From assembly GCA_041746855.1 (NCBI GenBank), contig JBGTGG010000080.1, forward strand, positions 1 to 5,867: DNA of 5,867 nt. Direction: 5' to 3'. This document shows, in pieces, positions 1 to 5,867 of the stretch. Made by a program: the position numbers and the translations under genes. The notes under the pieces were generated by a model. The model saw nothing but the letters and a program-made list of their open reading frames with translations. It did no database searches and was not told the origin of the DNA. The stretch is from JBGTGG01 sp041746855 (lineage in GTDB: Bacteria; Bacteroidota; Bacteroidia; Cytophagales; Cyclobacteriaceae). How positions within the stretch are numbered: position 1 is the stretch's first letter; the number at the start of each line of letters is the position of its first letter.

Positions 1-133
1 TTCCTTCTCGTATGGATTTTATTTCCGATCCCTTCAATACTATTCCCGCTACGTATGTATCCAGCAACTCATATTGATAGGATGCTTGCCTGTTTTTTAT
101 ACTAACGGATTTAGAAAACCTTTCTTTTGCCAT
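1..133 (-). CDS. smpB: SmpB, SsrA (tmRNA)-binding protein, N-terminal part (cut by left edge)
   Basis: SmpB binds tmRNA and carries it to stalled ribosomes for trans-translation, in which the ribosome is released and the unfinished peptide is tagged for degradation; it acts in the cytoplasm. Only the first 44 residues are present; the rest lies beyond the left edge. The visible part has the family's opening: a short basic N-terminus, then KNRQASYQYELLDTY (residues 13-27), matching the family's N-K/R-x-A-x-x-[DEH]-Y-x-[IL] segment, then AGIVLKGSEIKSIREG (29-44), matching the very conserved AG(I/L)xLxG(S/T)E(V/I)KS(L/I)R element of the beta-barrel core. The ATG at 133-131 is a natural SmpB start. 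It directly follows the TAA of the upstream thioesterase with no bases between, so translation is probably coupled. The C-terminal tail that acts in the decoding centre cannot be checked. The family assignment is secure despite the short fragment. Confidence 0.93.
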   Translation of the reverse strand, partial: MAKERFSKSVSIKNRQASYQYELLDTYVAGIVLKGSEIKSIREG

Positions 134-136
134 TTA
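131..136 (-). promoter_or_regulatory. TAAATG stop/start abutment, thioesterase to smpB
   Basis: The thioesterase TAA (136-134) is followed at once by the smpB ATG (133-131) on the minus strand, with no bases between. There is no room for an independent promoter or untranslated leader. smpB is therefore probably translated from the same message, with its initiation signals inside the last thioesterase codons. An A/G-rich stretch (ACGAATAAAG) lies there, but it is not a strong Shine-Dalgarno sequence. Confidence 0.8.
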
Positions 137-529
137 CTTTATTCGTTTGGAAAAAATGCTTTTCAATTTTTCCCGTTTCAAAATTTTTTGTCCGGTGGTG
201 CCCGTTGCTACAATCCGATCGTTAACCAAAGCATTATACGAACAAATTAATTCATTACCGTTGATCATCTCTACTTTTGAATCAATTCTTACCACATCCC
301 CAACAAATGCAGGACTAACATGATCAATGGTCAAAGAAGTTCCAATACCTTCTTCATCCTCCTCCCGCATTTCCAACACATATTGCCGTGTGGCCCATTC
401 TATTTCCCGCGCAAGCGAAAAGGTGGCGCACACCGGATGCACCGCTTCACTGTGAAAAGACGCGACATCTTCTTCTTTCACATGGAATGTGATGTGCTTC
501 GTATCGCCTATTTTAAAGGGTTGCTTCAT
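134..529 (-). CDS. FlK-like hotdog-fold acyl-CoA thioesterase, substrate unknown
   Basis: This 131-residue protein has the size and pattern of a single-domain hotdog thioesterase, which hydrolyses acyl-CoA or related thioesters in the cytoplasm. Aligned by eye from memory with fluoroacetyl-CoA thioesterase FlK, it keeps the catalytic residues at the same spacing: T36 in VCATFSLA, E44 in EIEWA (8 later), H70 in TIDHVSPA (26 later) and G63 in EGIGT (7 before the His). These correspond to FlK Thr42, Glu50, His76 and Gly69. The FlK lid phenylalanines 33 and 36 align with S27 and V30, so fluoroacetyl-CoA is an unlikely substrate. The C-terminus is strongly basic (KILKREKLKSIFSKRIK). I chose the ATG at 529-527 because it overlaps the tsaD stop as ATGA; the frame is open 15 codons further upstream, but that part lies inside tsaD and looks unlike the family. 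It sits between tsaD and smpB, probably in one transcript. The physiological substrate is unknown. Confidence 0.85.
   Translation of the reverse strand: MKQPFKIGDTKHITFHVKEEDVASFHSEAVHPVCATFSLAREIEWATRQYVLEMREEDEEGIGTSLTIDHVSPAFVGDVVRIDSKVEMINGNELICSYNALVNDRIVATGTTGQKILKREKLKSIFSKRIK
526..529 (-). promoter_or_regulatory. ATGA stop/start overlap, tsaD to thioesterase
   Basis: On the minus strand the thioesterase ATG (529-527) and the tsaD TGA (528-526) share bases as ATGA. This four-base overlap is typical of translational coupling and termination-reinitiation. It also decides the thioesterase start, because no clear Shine-Dalgarno sequence stands before it. Confidence 0.85.
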
Positions 530-1536
530 GAGTTTAAAGGCATCCGTGCTAATGGTGCCACATCCAGTCCGCAAAAGTCTTGATCCAAAAATTTGTAATG
601 TGCCGCCATGGCAATCATTCCGGCATTGTCGGTGCAGTATTCAAAATCCGGAATGTATACATTCCATTTTTTTTCCTTTGCCAGTTCAGTTAGTCGGCTG
701 CGAAGGCCATGATTGGCGGAAACCCCTCCGGCAATTGCGATCTCATTCACACCAAACTGCTCACTTGCCAAAATAAGTTTTGTGGTCAACATATTGATTA
801 GCCGGTATTGGATACTGGCGGCTATATCCGCTAAATTCTTCTCAACAAAATCCGGATCTAGTTTGATCTGATCACGCAAGAAATACAAGACCGCGGTTTT
901 AATTCCACTAAAAGAAAAATCCAACCCGGGCATATTGGTTTCAGGAAACGGAAAAACAGTAGGATTTCCTTCTTTGGCTAATTTATCAATCAATGGTCCA
1001 CCGGGATACGGCAATCCTAAAAGTTTTGCTGTTTTATCAAATGCTTCACCAACGGCATCATCCTGGGTTTGTCCAACAACTTCCATGACAGAATAGCTTT
1101 TTACCAAAACCAATTGTGTATGTCCTCCGCTCACGGTCAAACAAATGAAGGGAAACTTCGGTTTTGGATCATCAATAAAATGCGCCAACACGTGCGCCTG
1201 CATGTGGTTCACCTCAATAAGTGGAATACCAAGCGCAATGGCCATGGCTTTTGCAAAAGATACCCCAACGAGTAGCGCCCCCATTAATCCGGGCCCGCGC
1301 GTGAACGCTATTGCGCTTAAGTCTGTTTTGTGCACACCTGCTTCCCTCAATGCTTCCTGGACCACTGCTACAATGGCCTGTTGATGTGCCCGTGATGCAA
1401 GCTCCGGTACAACACCACCATATTTCTGGTGGATGCTTTGCGAGGCGATAATATTATTGAGTACCTTGCCGTTTGAAATCACGGAGGCAGAAGTTTCATC
1501 GCAAGAAGACTCAATGGCCAGGATTATGGAACCCAT
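526..1536 (-). CDS. tsaD: TsaD, tRNA N6-adenosine threonylcarbamoyltransferase (Kae1/Qri7 family)
   Basis: TsaD transfers the threonylcarbamoyl group from threonylcarbamoyl-AMP to A37 of tRNAs that read ANN codons, giving t6A; in bacteria it works with TsaB, TsaE and TsaC in the cytoplasm. The 336-residue length matches the family. Visible in order: the ASKHA phosphate-1 motif LAIESSCDETSASV (6-19), KYGGVVPELASRAH (38-51), RGPGLMGALLVG (80-91), the metal-binding NHMQAHVLAH with H111 and H115, SGGHT (136-140), DDAVGEAFDKTAKLLG (159-174), YPGGP (177-181), DFSFSGIKTA (206-215), AGGVSANHGLR (269-279) and CTDNAGMIA (301-309), whose D303 is the third metal ligand. No key residue is missing. I chose the ATG at 1536-1534 because it puts H111 and H115 at the numbers known for the E. 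coli protein and the peptide opens with the usual short MxxIILAIESS. A TTG eight codons earlier is open but would overlap the divergent tamB start. It is probably the first gene of a tsaD-thioesterase-smpB transcript. Confidence 0.98.
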   Translation of the reverse strand: MGSIILAIESSCDETSASVISNGKVLNNIIASQSIHQKYGGVVPELASRAHQQAIVAVVQEALREAGVHKTDLSAIAFTRGPGLMGALLVGVSFAKAMAIALGIPLIEVNHMQAHVLAHFIDDPKPKFPFICLTVSGGHTQLVLVKSYSVMEVVGQTQDDAVGEAFDKTAKLLGLPYPGGPLIDKLAKEGNPTVFPFPETNMPGLDFSFSGIKTAVLYFLRDQIKLDPDFVEKNLADIAASIQYRLINMLTTKLILASEQFGVNEIAIAGGVSANHGLRSRLTELAKEKKWNVYIPDFEYCTDNAGMIAMAAHYKFLDQDFCGLDVAPLARMPLNS

Positions 1537-1548
1537 GTTTTCGGAAAA
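1537..1548. promoter_or_regulatory. 12-base divergent start-codon gap between tsaD and tamB
   Basis: Only 12 bases separate the A of the tsaD ATG (minus strand, 1536) from the A of the tamB ATG (plus strand, 1549). This gap cannot hold a promoter, so the promoter of each unit must lie within the first codons of the other gene, or further inside it. The bases just before the tamB ATG (TCGGAAAA) hold at most a weak GGA-type ribosome-binding element. Nothing better is visible before tsaD, which fits the weak Shine-Dalgarno use of Bacteroidota. I could not pick out a convincing sigma-A-type -33/-7 pair (TTTG and TAnnTTTG) for either direction. Confidence 0.6.
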
Positions 1549-4500
1549 ATGAATGCGCAAGTTATTAAAAATAGGATTCTTAAAATACTGACGTACGGTC
1601 TTACCGGGATCGGCTTCTTATTAATATCCGCGTTTCTCATCCTCCAATTCCCCCCCGTTCAGGAAAGTTTAGCCAATAGGTTTTTGGGGGATTTCACACA
1701 AAAAACAGGCTTCAAGAGTACGATAACGGGGTTGAGAGTTTTGTGGTTTGATCGGTTGGAGCTGGAGGGTGTGCGCATTATCGATCCCGAAAACAATGAG
1801 ATGATCAGCGCAAAGAATATCCTGATCAACTACAGCTTCACTCACCTTTTAAGTGGAAAGAATGTAAACATAGATGGTCTTATTATAGACAGTGCCCACG
1901 TAGCACTCCATCGAATCCATGAATATGATACCTCCACCAATTTAAATATCAATGTTTTTATAAACCGGATCAATGAAGCGTATGCTTCCAGCGGAAGCTC
2001 AGGAAAAACCACACAAATCAACTTAGGGGAAGCGCTTTTGTCCCAATCTATTTTCACATTCAATGATAGCAAGCAAGATACCATCAACACTGGTTTTGAC
2101 TACAACCACTTTACAGTTGATATTGATGAAGCCCAACTTCAGAATTTTATGATCCTGGGGGATACAACCGAATTCAATGTAAAAACCCTTATCGCAAAAG
2201 ACCGAAAGACTGATTTAAAAATTAAACAGTTGTCTACCTTCTTCCGCTTATCGCAAAAAGCAATGGAGTTTAAAGGATTGAAACTTTATGCAAACGAAAG
2301 TTTTATTTCCGATAGTATCGTTTTTCATTACGAAAGCCAAACGGATCTTAATGATTTCAACAACCTCGTTACCATCGAAGCAAACCTCGTTAATACAATT
2401 ATCGACCCGCGTGATATTGCCCTCTTTGCACCGGTGATGAGTAAGGTGACGCAACCCCTTCACGTAAGTGGAAAGGTGAATGGAAAGATAAACCGTTTTA
2501 AAGTTACCCGAATGGATATTGGATTAGGCAATACAAGTTTGAAAGGATCCATTGATCTGGACGGACTTCCCAATACCGAAGAGACTTTTATTATCCTGAA
2601 CTTGTTGGACTCGCAAATTGATTTCAATGATCTCTCCTTCCTGATCAATGAAAGTGCGTTGAAACGATTGGCGCCTATGGGAATGCATGCACTTCGCGGG
2701 CAGTTTGTTGGTTACCCTACCGACTTTGTTGCGAACGGATCTTTTAGTAACAAGATAGGGAGGATCAATTCTGACATCAACTTTAAACTCAATGAAGAAG
2801 ACTTCGATAAATCAACGTATAGTGGAAAACTTCAACTTGCAGATTTCGATCTGGGCGAATACTTTAATGATACTACAACTTTTCAAAAAATAAACCTCAA
2901 CGGTAAAATTTCCGGTAAAGGATTATCTGCTCAAACTGCGGACTTTACATTGGATGGAAAAATAACTTCCATCGGTCTGATGGGATACACCTATTCGAAA
3001 ATAGAAACGAACGCGCATTTCGCTTCTGAATTTTTTAACGGCTTTCTTAAAATAGACGATCCGAATTTGAAATTCAATGCCACCGGATCCATCGACTTGC
3101 GAAACAAAAAAAATGAAATCAAAATAAAAGCTTCGCTCGACACGAGTGAGTTCCAGAATTTAAAACTATCACACGACAGGCTTTCCATTCGTTCTCAAAT
3201 AGACGTGAACATTACCGGATTGAACATCGACAGCTTGTTGGGAACAGCAGTGTTAAAAAATATTGACATCGCCTATAAAGACCAGGAACTTCAATTGAAA
3301 GATTTGACTTTACAGTCCAATAAAATAGGGAAAGAGAAAAATTTTACCGTAAAATCCTCCCTGGTGGATGTGGATGTAAAGGGTGATTATTATTTCACCA
3401 AGGTATTCACTGATATACAAAAATTGATTACCGAATTACAACTTAACATCCGGAACGATGCTGAAGAAACCAAAAATTACTATCGAACGAACACGTTCCA
3501 ACCCGGTACTAATTATGATTTGGAATATAGCTTGGGGATCAAAAATTTTAGTCCGATAAGTGAACTATTAAGCATCGATTTTTTTATCAATCCGGGAACG
3601 GAAATAAATGGTGAATTTTCACACGGCTATACCACCATCTTTAAAGCCTATTCAAACATCGACACGTTAAGTCTGAATAAAAATACCTTTTACGACAATG
3701 AAGTTGACTTAACGGTTTCTAAAATAGCCGACAGTACAAACGTTTTATCAATGTTTTATATAGATTCCAAAAGCCAATCGTTCAGTGGACTGAAATCGAA
3801 CGACCTGATTGTGGAAGGAATTTGGGATCGAAACCATGTTGACCTCGCACTCGATATAGAGCAGGATCAACAAGACAATTACTTGCGGCTAAAAGGAGGG
3901 ATTGATTTTATGCCCGACAGCACACAGATAAAACTTTTACCATCCGATATTTTAATCCTCGATCAAAAATGGAAAATAGACCCAGATAACCTTTTGCGCA
4001 CCAAAGGAAGGGAATGGAGTATTAAAAACCTGAAATTCATAAGTGGCGACCAGCACATTGGTTTGGACGGAAAAATATCGGATAATCCCGATGAAAAAAT
4101 AACCCTGGAAATCAAGGACCTGGATCTTACGGTTCTCAATGCCTTCACCACAAAAAAAATTGAAGGAAGGTTGGACGGTATTGTGGATGTTTCGAACATC
4201 TATGGTAAACAATTAATTCAAAACAATGTATTGGTTGACAACCTCTATGTCAATGATTTTTTAGTAGGTGACATTGAAGGAACAAACAATTGGAGCACAA
4301 CAGAAGAAAGGTTTGTCCTCCATTTTTTAATTGATCGGCTGGGTGATAAAATTGTAAACCTGGAAGGCTATTATGATCCTACAGAAGAAAACAATCCACT
4401 TAATGTGGAGGCCCACCTTGAAAAAGCCAGCCTGAAAATCATCGAACCTTTTTTTGATGACATCTTCAGCAACCTGGGCGGAACGATCTCCGGCCTTTTT

Positions 4501-5867
4501 AAAATAAAAGGCGATTTGTTAAGTCCTGATATTCGGGGTGAAGGGAATATTGAGAATGGTCAGATCATGATCAATTATCTGCAAACCCTTTACAAAATAA
4601 AAGGGACAATCGCGATGACCCCTACCTCCATAGATTTTAAAAGAATTGAACTTACGGATGAATTCAACAATACAGGTCAACTAAACGGATCGATCACGCA
4701 TGTTGACTTCAGGGAAACAAAAATTGATATCGCAGCACAATTCCGAAACTTTCAAGTACTGAAAACCACAACAAAAGACAACTCTTTGTTTTATGGACAA
4801 GGAATTGCAACAGGCGATGTCAGCTTTACTGGACCCGTTTCCAATCTAAAAATCGCTGCCAATGCACGAACAGACCGAAACACCCGGATATATATTCCAC
4901 TCTCCGGCACTTCTGATGGGTATACAAAAAAAGAATTTATCAATTTTGTAAACTTCACTGATACCACCTATATCAACGAAAAGAAAGGAGAAGAAAAAAA
5001 CAGGATCAGTTTAACCGGTGTTACCTTCGACTTAAACCTGGATGTAACTCCTGATGCCTACTGCGAACTAATTTTCGATATAAAATCAGGTGACATTATT
5101 CGTGGTCGTGGCAAAGGGGAAATAAAACTACAACTTGATACAAAGGGAGAGTTCAATATGTTTGGCCCACTGGAGTTTACAGAAGGATGGTACAACTTTA
5201 CATTGGCGGGGGTAATCAACAAAGAATTCAATATTGAAAGAGGAAGCAGGATTACCTGGTTTGGAGATCCGTATGGTGCGCAGTTGGACATACAGGCTTC
5301 CTATAACCAAATGACCTCGCTTTCCGCAGTACTGACAAATCAGAGCTTAGCAACTTCGCCACAAGCCCGTAGAAAATATCCGGTGAATGTTATTCTTAAT
5401 ATTGATGGCCCTATGCTTAATTCAGACATCACTTTTGATATCACTGCTGATAACCTCCCAACATCAGTTGCATTTACGGATCCAGAAGGGAATGTCAACC
5501 TTCAATTCGATTTTTTAGCGTTTAAAAACAGGCTGGACGAACAAGAAATGAAACGCCAGGTATTTAGTTTGTTGATCCTTAGAAGAATATCGCCACCCGA
5601 ATCTTTCGATACCAGTGGTGCAATTGTTAATAGTGTTAGTGAGCTACTTTCCAATCAGCTTAGCTATTGGATGACGCAAGTGGATGACAACTTAGAAATT
5701 GATGTGGATTTGGGTACGATGGACGAAGAAGCCTTTAGTACTTTTCAGCTTCGGCTTTCCTATACATTCTTAAATGGCCGGATGCGCATTACCCGTGATG
5801 GCACGCAAAACAATCAATATGCCAATGGCACCAGTGACGTTTCGAATATGGTGGGCGACTGGACCAT
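1549..5867 (+). CDS. tamB: TamB family translocation/assembly module protein (AsmA-like, DUF490), cut by right edge
   Basis: TamB-family proteins are anchored in the inner membrane and cross the periplasm as a long beta-groove; they work with an Omp85 outer-membrane partner (TamA, or TamL in Bacteroidota) in outer-membrane protein assembly and probably lipid transport. The frame is open for 1439 codons with no in-frame stop. Residues 1-12 are basic and 13-34 form one hydrophobic segment (signal anchor), followed by QFPPVQESLANRFL and an AsmA-like stretch (TGFKSTITGLRVLWFDRLEL, then EGVRIIDPENNEMISAKNI). Residues about 100-980 are long, low in Cys, rich in Asn and Asp, with alternating hydrophobic residues as expected for beta-taco repeats. 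The TamB C-terminal domain begins around 985 (KIKGDLLSPDIRGEGNIENG) and includes FTGPVSNLKIAA (1093-1104), FGPLEFTEGWYNFTLAG (1205-1221), ITWFGDPYGAQLDIQASY (1237-1254) and LLSNQLSYWM (1366-1375). The final residues are outside the window, probably a few dozen. ATG 1549 is the only plausible start: no ATG, GTG or TTG lies in frame between it and the upstream stop at 1474. Confidence 0.93.
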   Translation, partial: MNAQVIKNRILKILTYGLTGIGFLLISAFLILQFPPVQESLANRFLGDFTQKTGFKSTITGLRVLWFDRLELEGVRIIDPENNEMISAKNILINYSFTHLLSGKNVNIDGLIIDSAHVALHRIHEYDTSTNLNINVFINRINEAYASSGSSGKTTQINLGEALLSQSIFTFNDSKQDTINTGFDYNHFTVDIDEAQLQNFMILGDTTEFNVKTLIAKDRKTDLKIKQLSTFFRLSQKAMEFKGLKLYANESFISDSIVFHYESQTDLNDFNNLVTIEANLVNTIIDPRDIALFAPVMSKVTQPLHVSGKVNGKINRFKVTRMDIGLGNTSLKGSIDLDGLPNTEETFIILNLLDSQIDFNDLSFLINESALKRLAPMGMHALRGQFVGYPTDFVANGSFSNKIGRINSDINFKLNEEDFDKSTYSGKLQLADFDLGEYFNDTTTFQKINLNGKISGKGLSAQTADFTLDGKITSIGLMGYTYSKIETNAHFASEFFNGFLKIDDPNLKFNATGSIDLRNKKNEIKIKASLDTSEFQNLKLSHDRLSIRSQIDVNITGLNIDSLLGTAVLKNIDIAYKDQELQLKDLTLQSNKIGKEKNFTVKSSLVDVDVKGDYYFTKVFTDIQKLITELQLNIRNDAEETKNYYRTNTFQPGTNYDLEYSLGIKNFSPISELLSIDFFINPGTEINGEFSHGYTTIFKAYSNIDTLSLNKNTFYDNEVDLTVSKIADSTNVLSMFYIDSKSQSFSGLKSNDLIVEGIWDRNHVDLALDIEQDQQDNYLRLKGGIDFMPDSTQIKLLPSDILILDQKWKIDPDNLLRTKGREWSIKNLKFISGDQHIGLDGKISDNPDEKITLEIKDLDLTVLNAFTTKKIEGRLDGIVDVSNIYGKQLIQNNVLVDNLYVNDFLVGDIEGTNNWSTTEERFVLHFLIDRLGDKIVNLEGYYDPTEENNPLNVEAHLEKASLKIIEPFFDDIFSNLGGTISGLFKIKGDLLSPDIRGEGNIENGQIMINYLQTLYKIKGTIAMTPTSIDFKRIELTDEFNNTGQLNGSITHVDFRETKIDIAAQFRNFQVLKTTTKDNSLFYGQGIATGDVSFTGPVSNLKIAANARTDRNTRIYIPLSGTSDGYTKKEFINFVNFTDTTYINEKKGEEKNRISLTGVTFDLNLDVTPDAYCELIFDIKSGDIIRGRGKGEIKLQLDTKGEFNMFGPLEFTEGWYNFTLAGVINKEFNIERGSRITWFGDPYGAQLDIQASYNQMTSLSAVLTNQSLATSPQARRKYPVNVILNIDGPMLNSDITFDITADNLPTSVAFTDPEGNVNLQFDFLAFKNRLDEQEMKRQVFSLLILRRISPPESFDTSGAIVNSVSELLSNQLSYWMTQVDDNLEIDVDLGTMDEEAFSTFQLRLSYTFLNGRMRITRDGTQNNQYANGTSDVSNMVGDWT

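Noticed and set aside
530..574. Fifteen-codon N-terminal extension of the thioesterase frame.
   Set aside because: It lies wholly inside the 3' end of tsaD, has no family similarity, and the ATG in the ATGA overlap is a much better start.
320..776. Plus-strand open frames of 87 and 95 codons opposite the thioesterase and tsaD.
   Set aside because: They overlap well-identified genes on the other strand and their Cys/His/Pro-rich peptides look like antisense translation.
1069..1384. Plus-strand open frames of 68 and 79 codons opposite tsaD.
   Set aside because: They are antisense to conserved TsaD motifs, and no protein family is recognisable.
1415..1432. Perfect inverted repeat CCACCA - 6 bases - TGGTGG, a possible hairpin upstream of tamB.
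   Set aside because: It falls on codons for the conserved TsaD motif KYGGVVPE, so coding constraint explains it. The stem is only six pairs, with no T-run.
1437..1469. Possible Bacteroidota-type promoter for tamB: TTTG, 21 bases, then TACCTTGC.
   Set aside because: The -7 element matches TAnnTTTG only partly and the site is inside tsaD coding sequence; such a match is expected by chance.
1537..1560. Longer tsaD form starting at a TTG (1560-1558).
   Set aside because: The eight extra residues do not resemble the family N-terminus, TTG is a weaker start, and the form would overlap the divergent tamB start. The ATG at 1536 gives canonical TsaD numbering.
1842..5310. Several minus-strand open frames of 60-86 codons opposite tamB.
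   Set aside because: They lie opposite a continuous coding frame with TamB features; their peptides have no recognisable domain and two pairs overlap each other in different frames.

Overview
The window looks like an ordinary chromosomal segment from a member of the Bacteroidota. I infer this from three things: a very large TamB of the Bacteroidota type, A/T-leaning codon use at roughly 40% GC (estimated by eye), and weak or absent Shine-Dalgarno sequences before the starts. A Cytophagales-like lineage is my best guess, but only the phylum is well supported. Coding density is close to 100%, and no stretch longer than about 12 bases lies outside a gene. I found no mobile element, CRISPR array, tRNA, rRNA or convincing terminator.

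Left part (1-1536, minus strand): three tightly packed genes read leftward. tsaD (1536-526) comes first and makes the catalytic subunit of the tRNA t6A37 modification machinery. A FlK-like hotdog-fold thioesterase (529-134) follows, its ATG overlapping the tsaD stop as ATGA. smpB (133 leftward, cut by the window edge) comes last, its ATG directly abutting the thioesterase stop as TAAATG. These junctions suggest one polycistronic, translationally coupled unit. Two of its products serve translation (t6A modification and tmRNA-mediated ribosome rescue). The third is a small acyl-CoA-type thioesterase whose substrate is unknown.

Right part (1549-5867, plus strand): one reading frame stays open for 1439 codons and runs off the right edge. 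It encodes an inner-membrane-anchored TamB/AsmA-like protein, expected to span the periplasm and help outer-membrane protein assembly or lipid transport. The frame is easy to miss because it has no stop codon in the window. Only 12 bases separate its start codon from the divergent tsaD start, so the promoters of both transcription units must lie inside the opposite gene's coding sequence.

I do not see a previously undescribed system here. The points most worth a second look are the FlK-type thioesterase, which keeps the catalytic triad at exact spacing but lacks the lid phenylalanines, and the extremely compact divergent tsaD/tamB junction.
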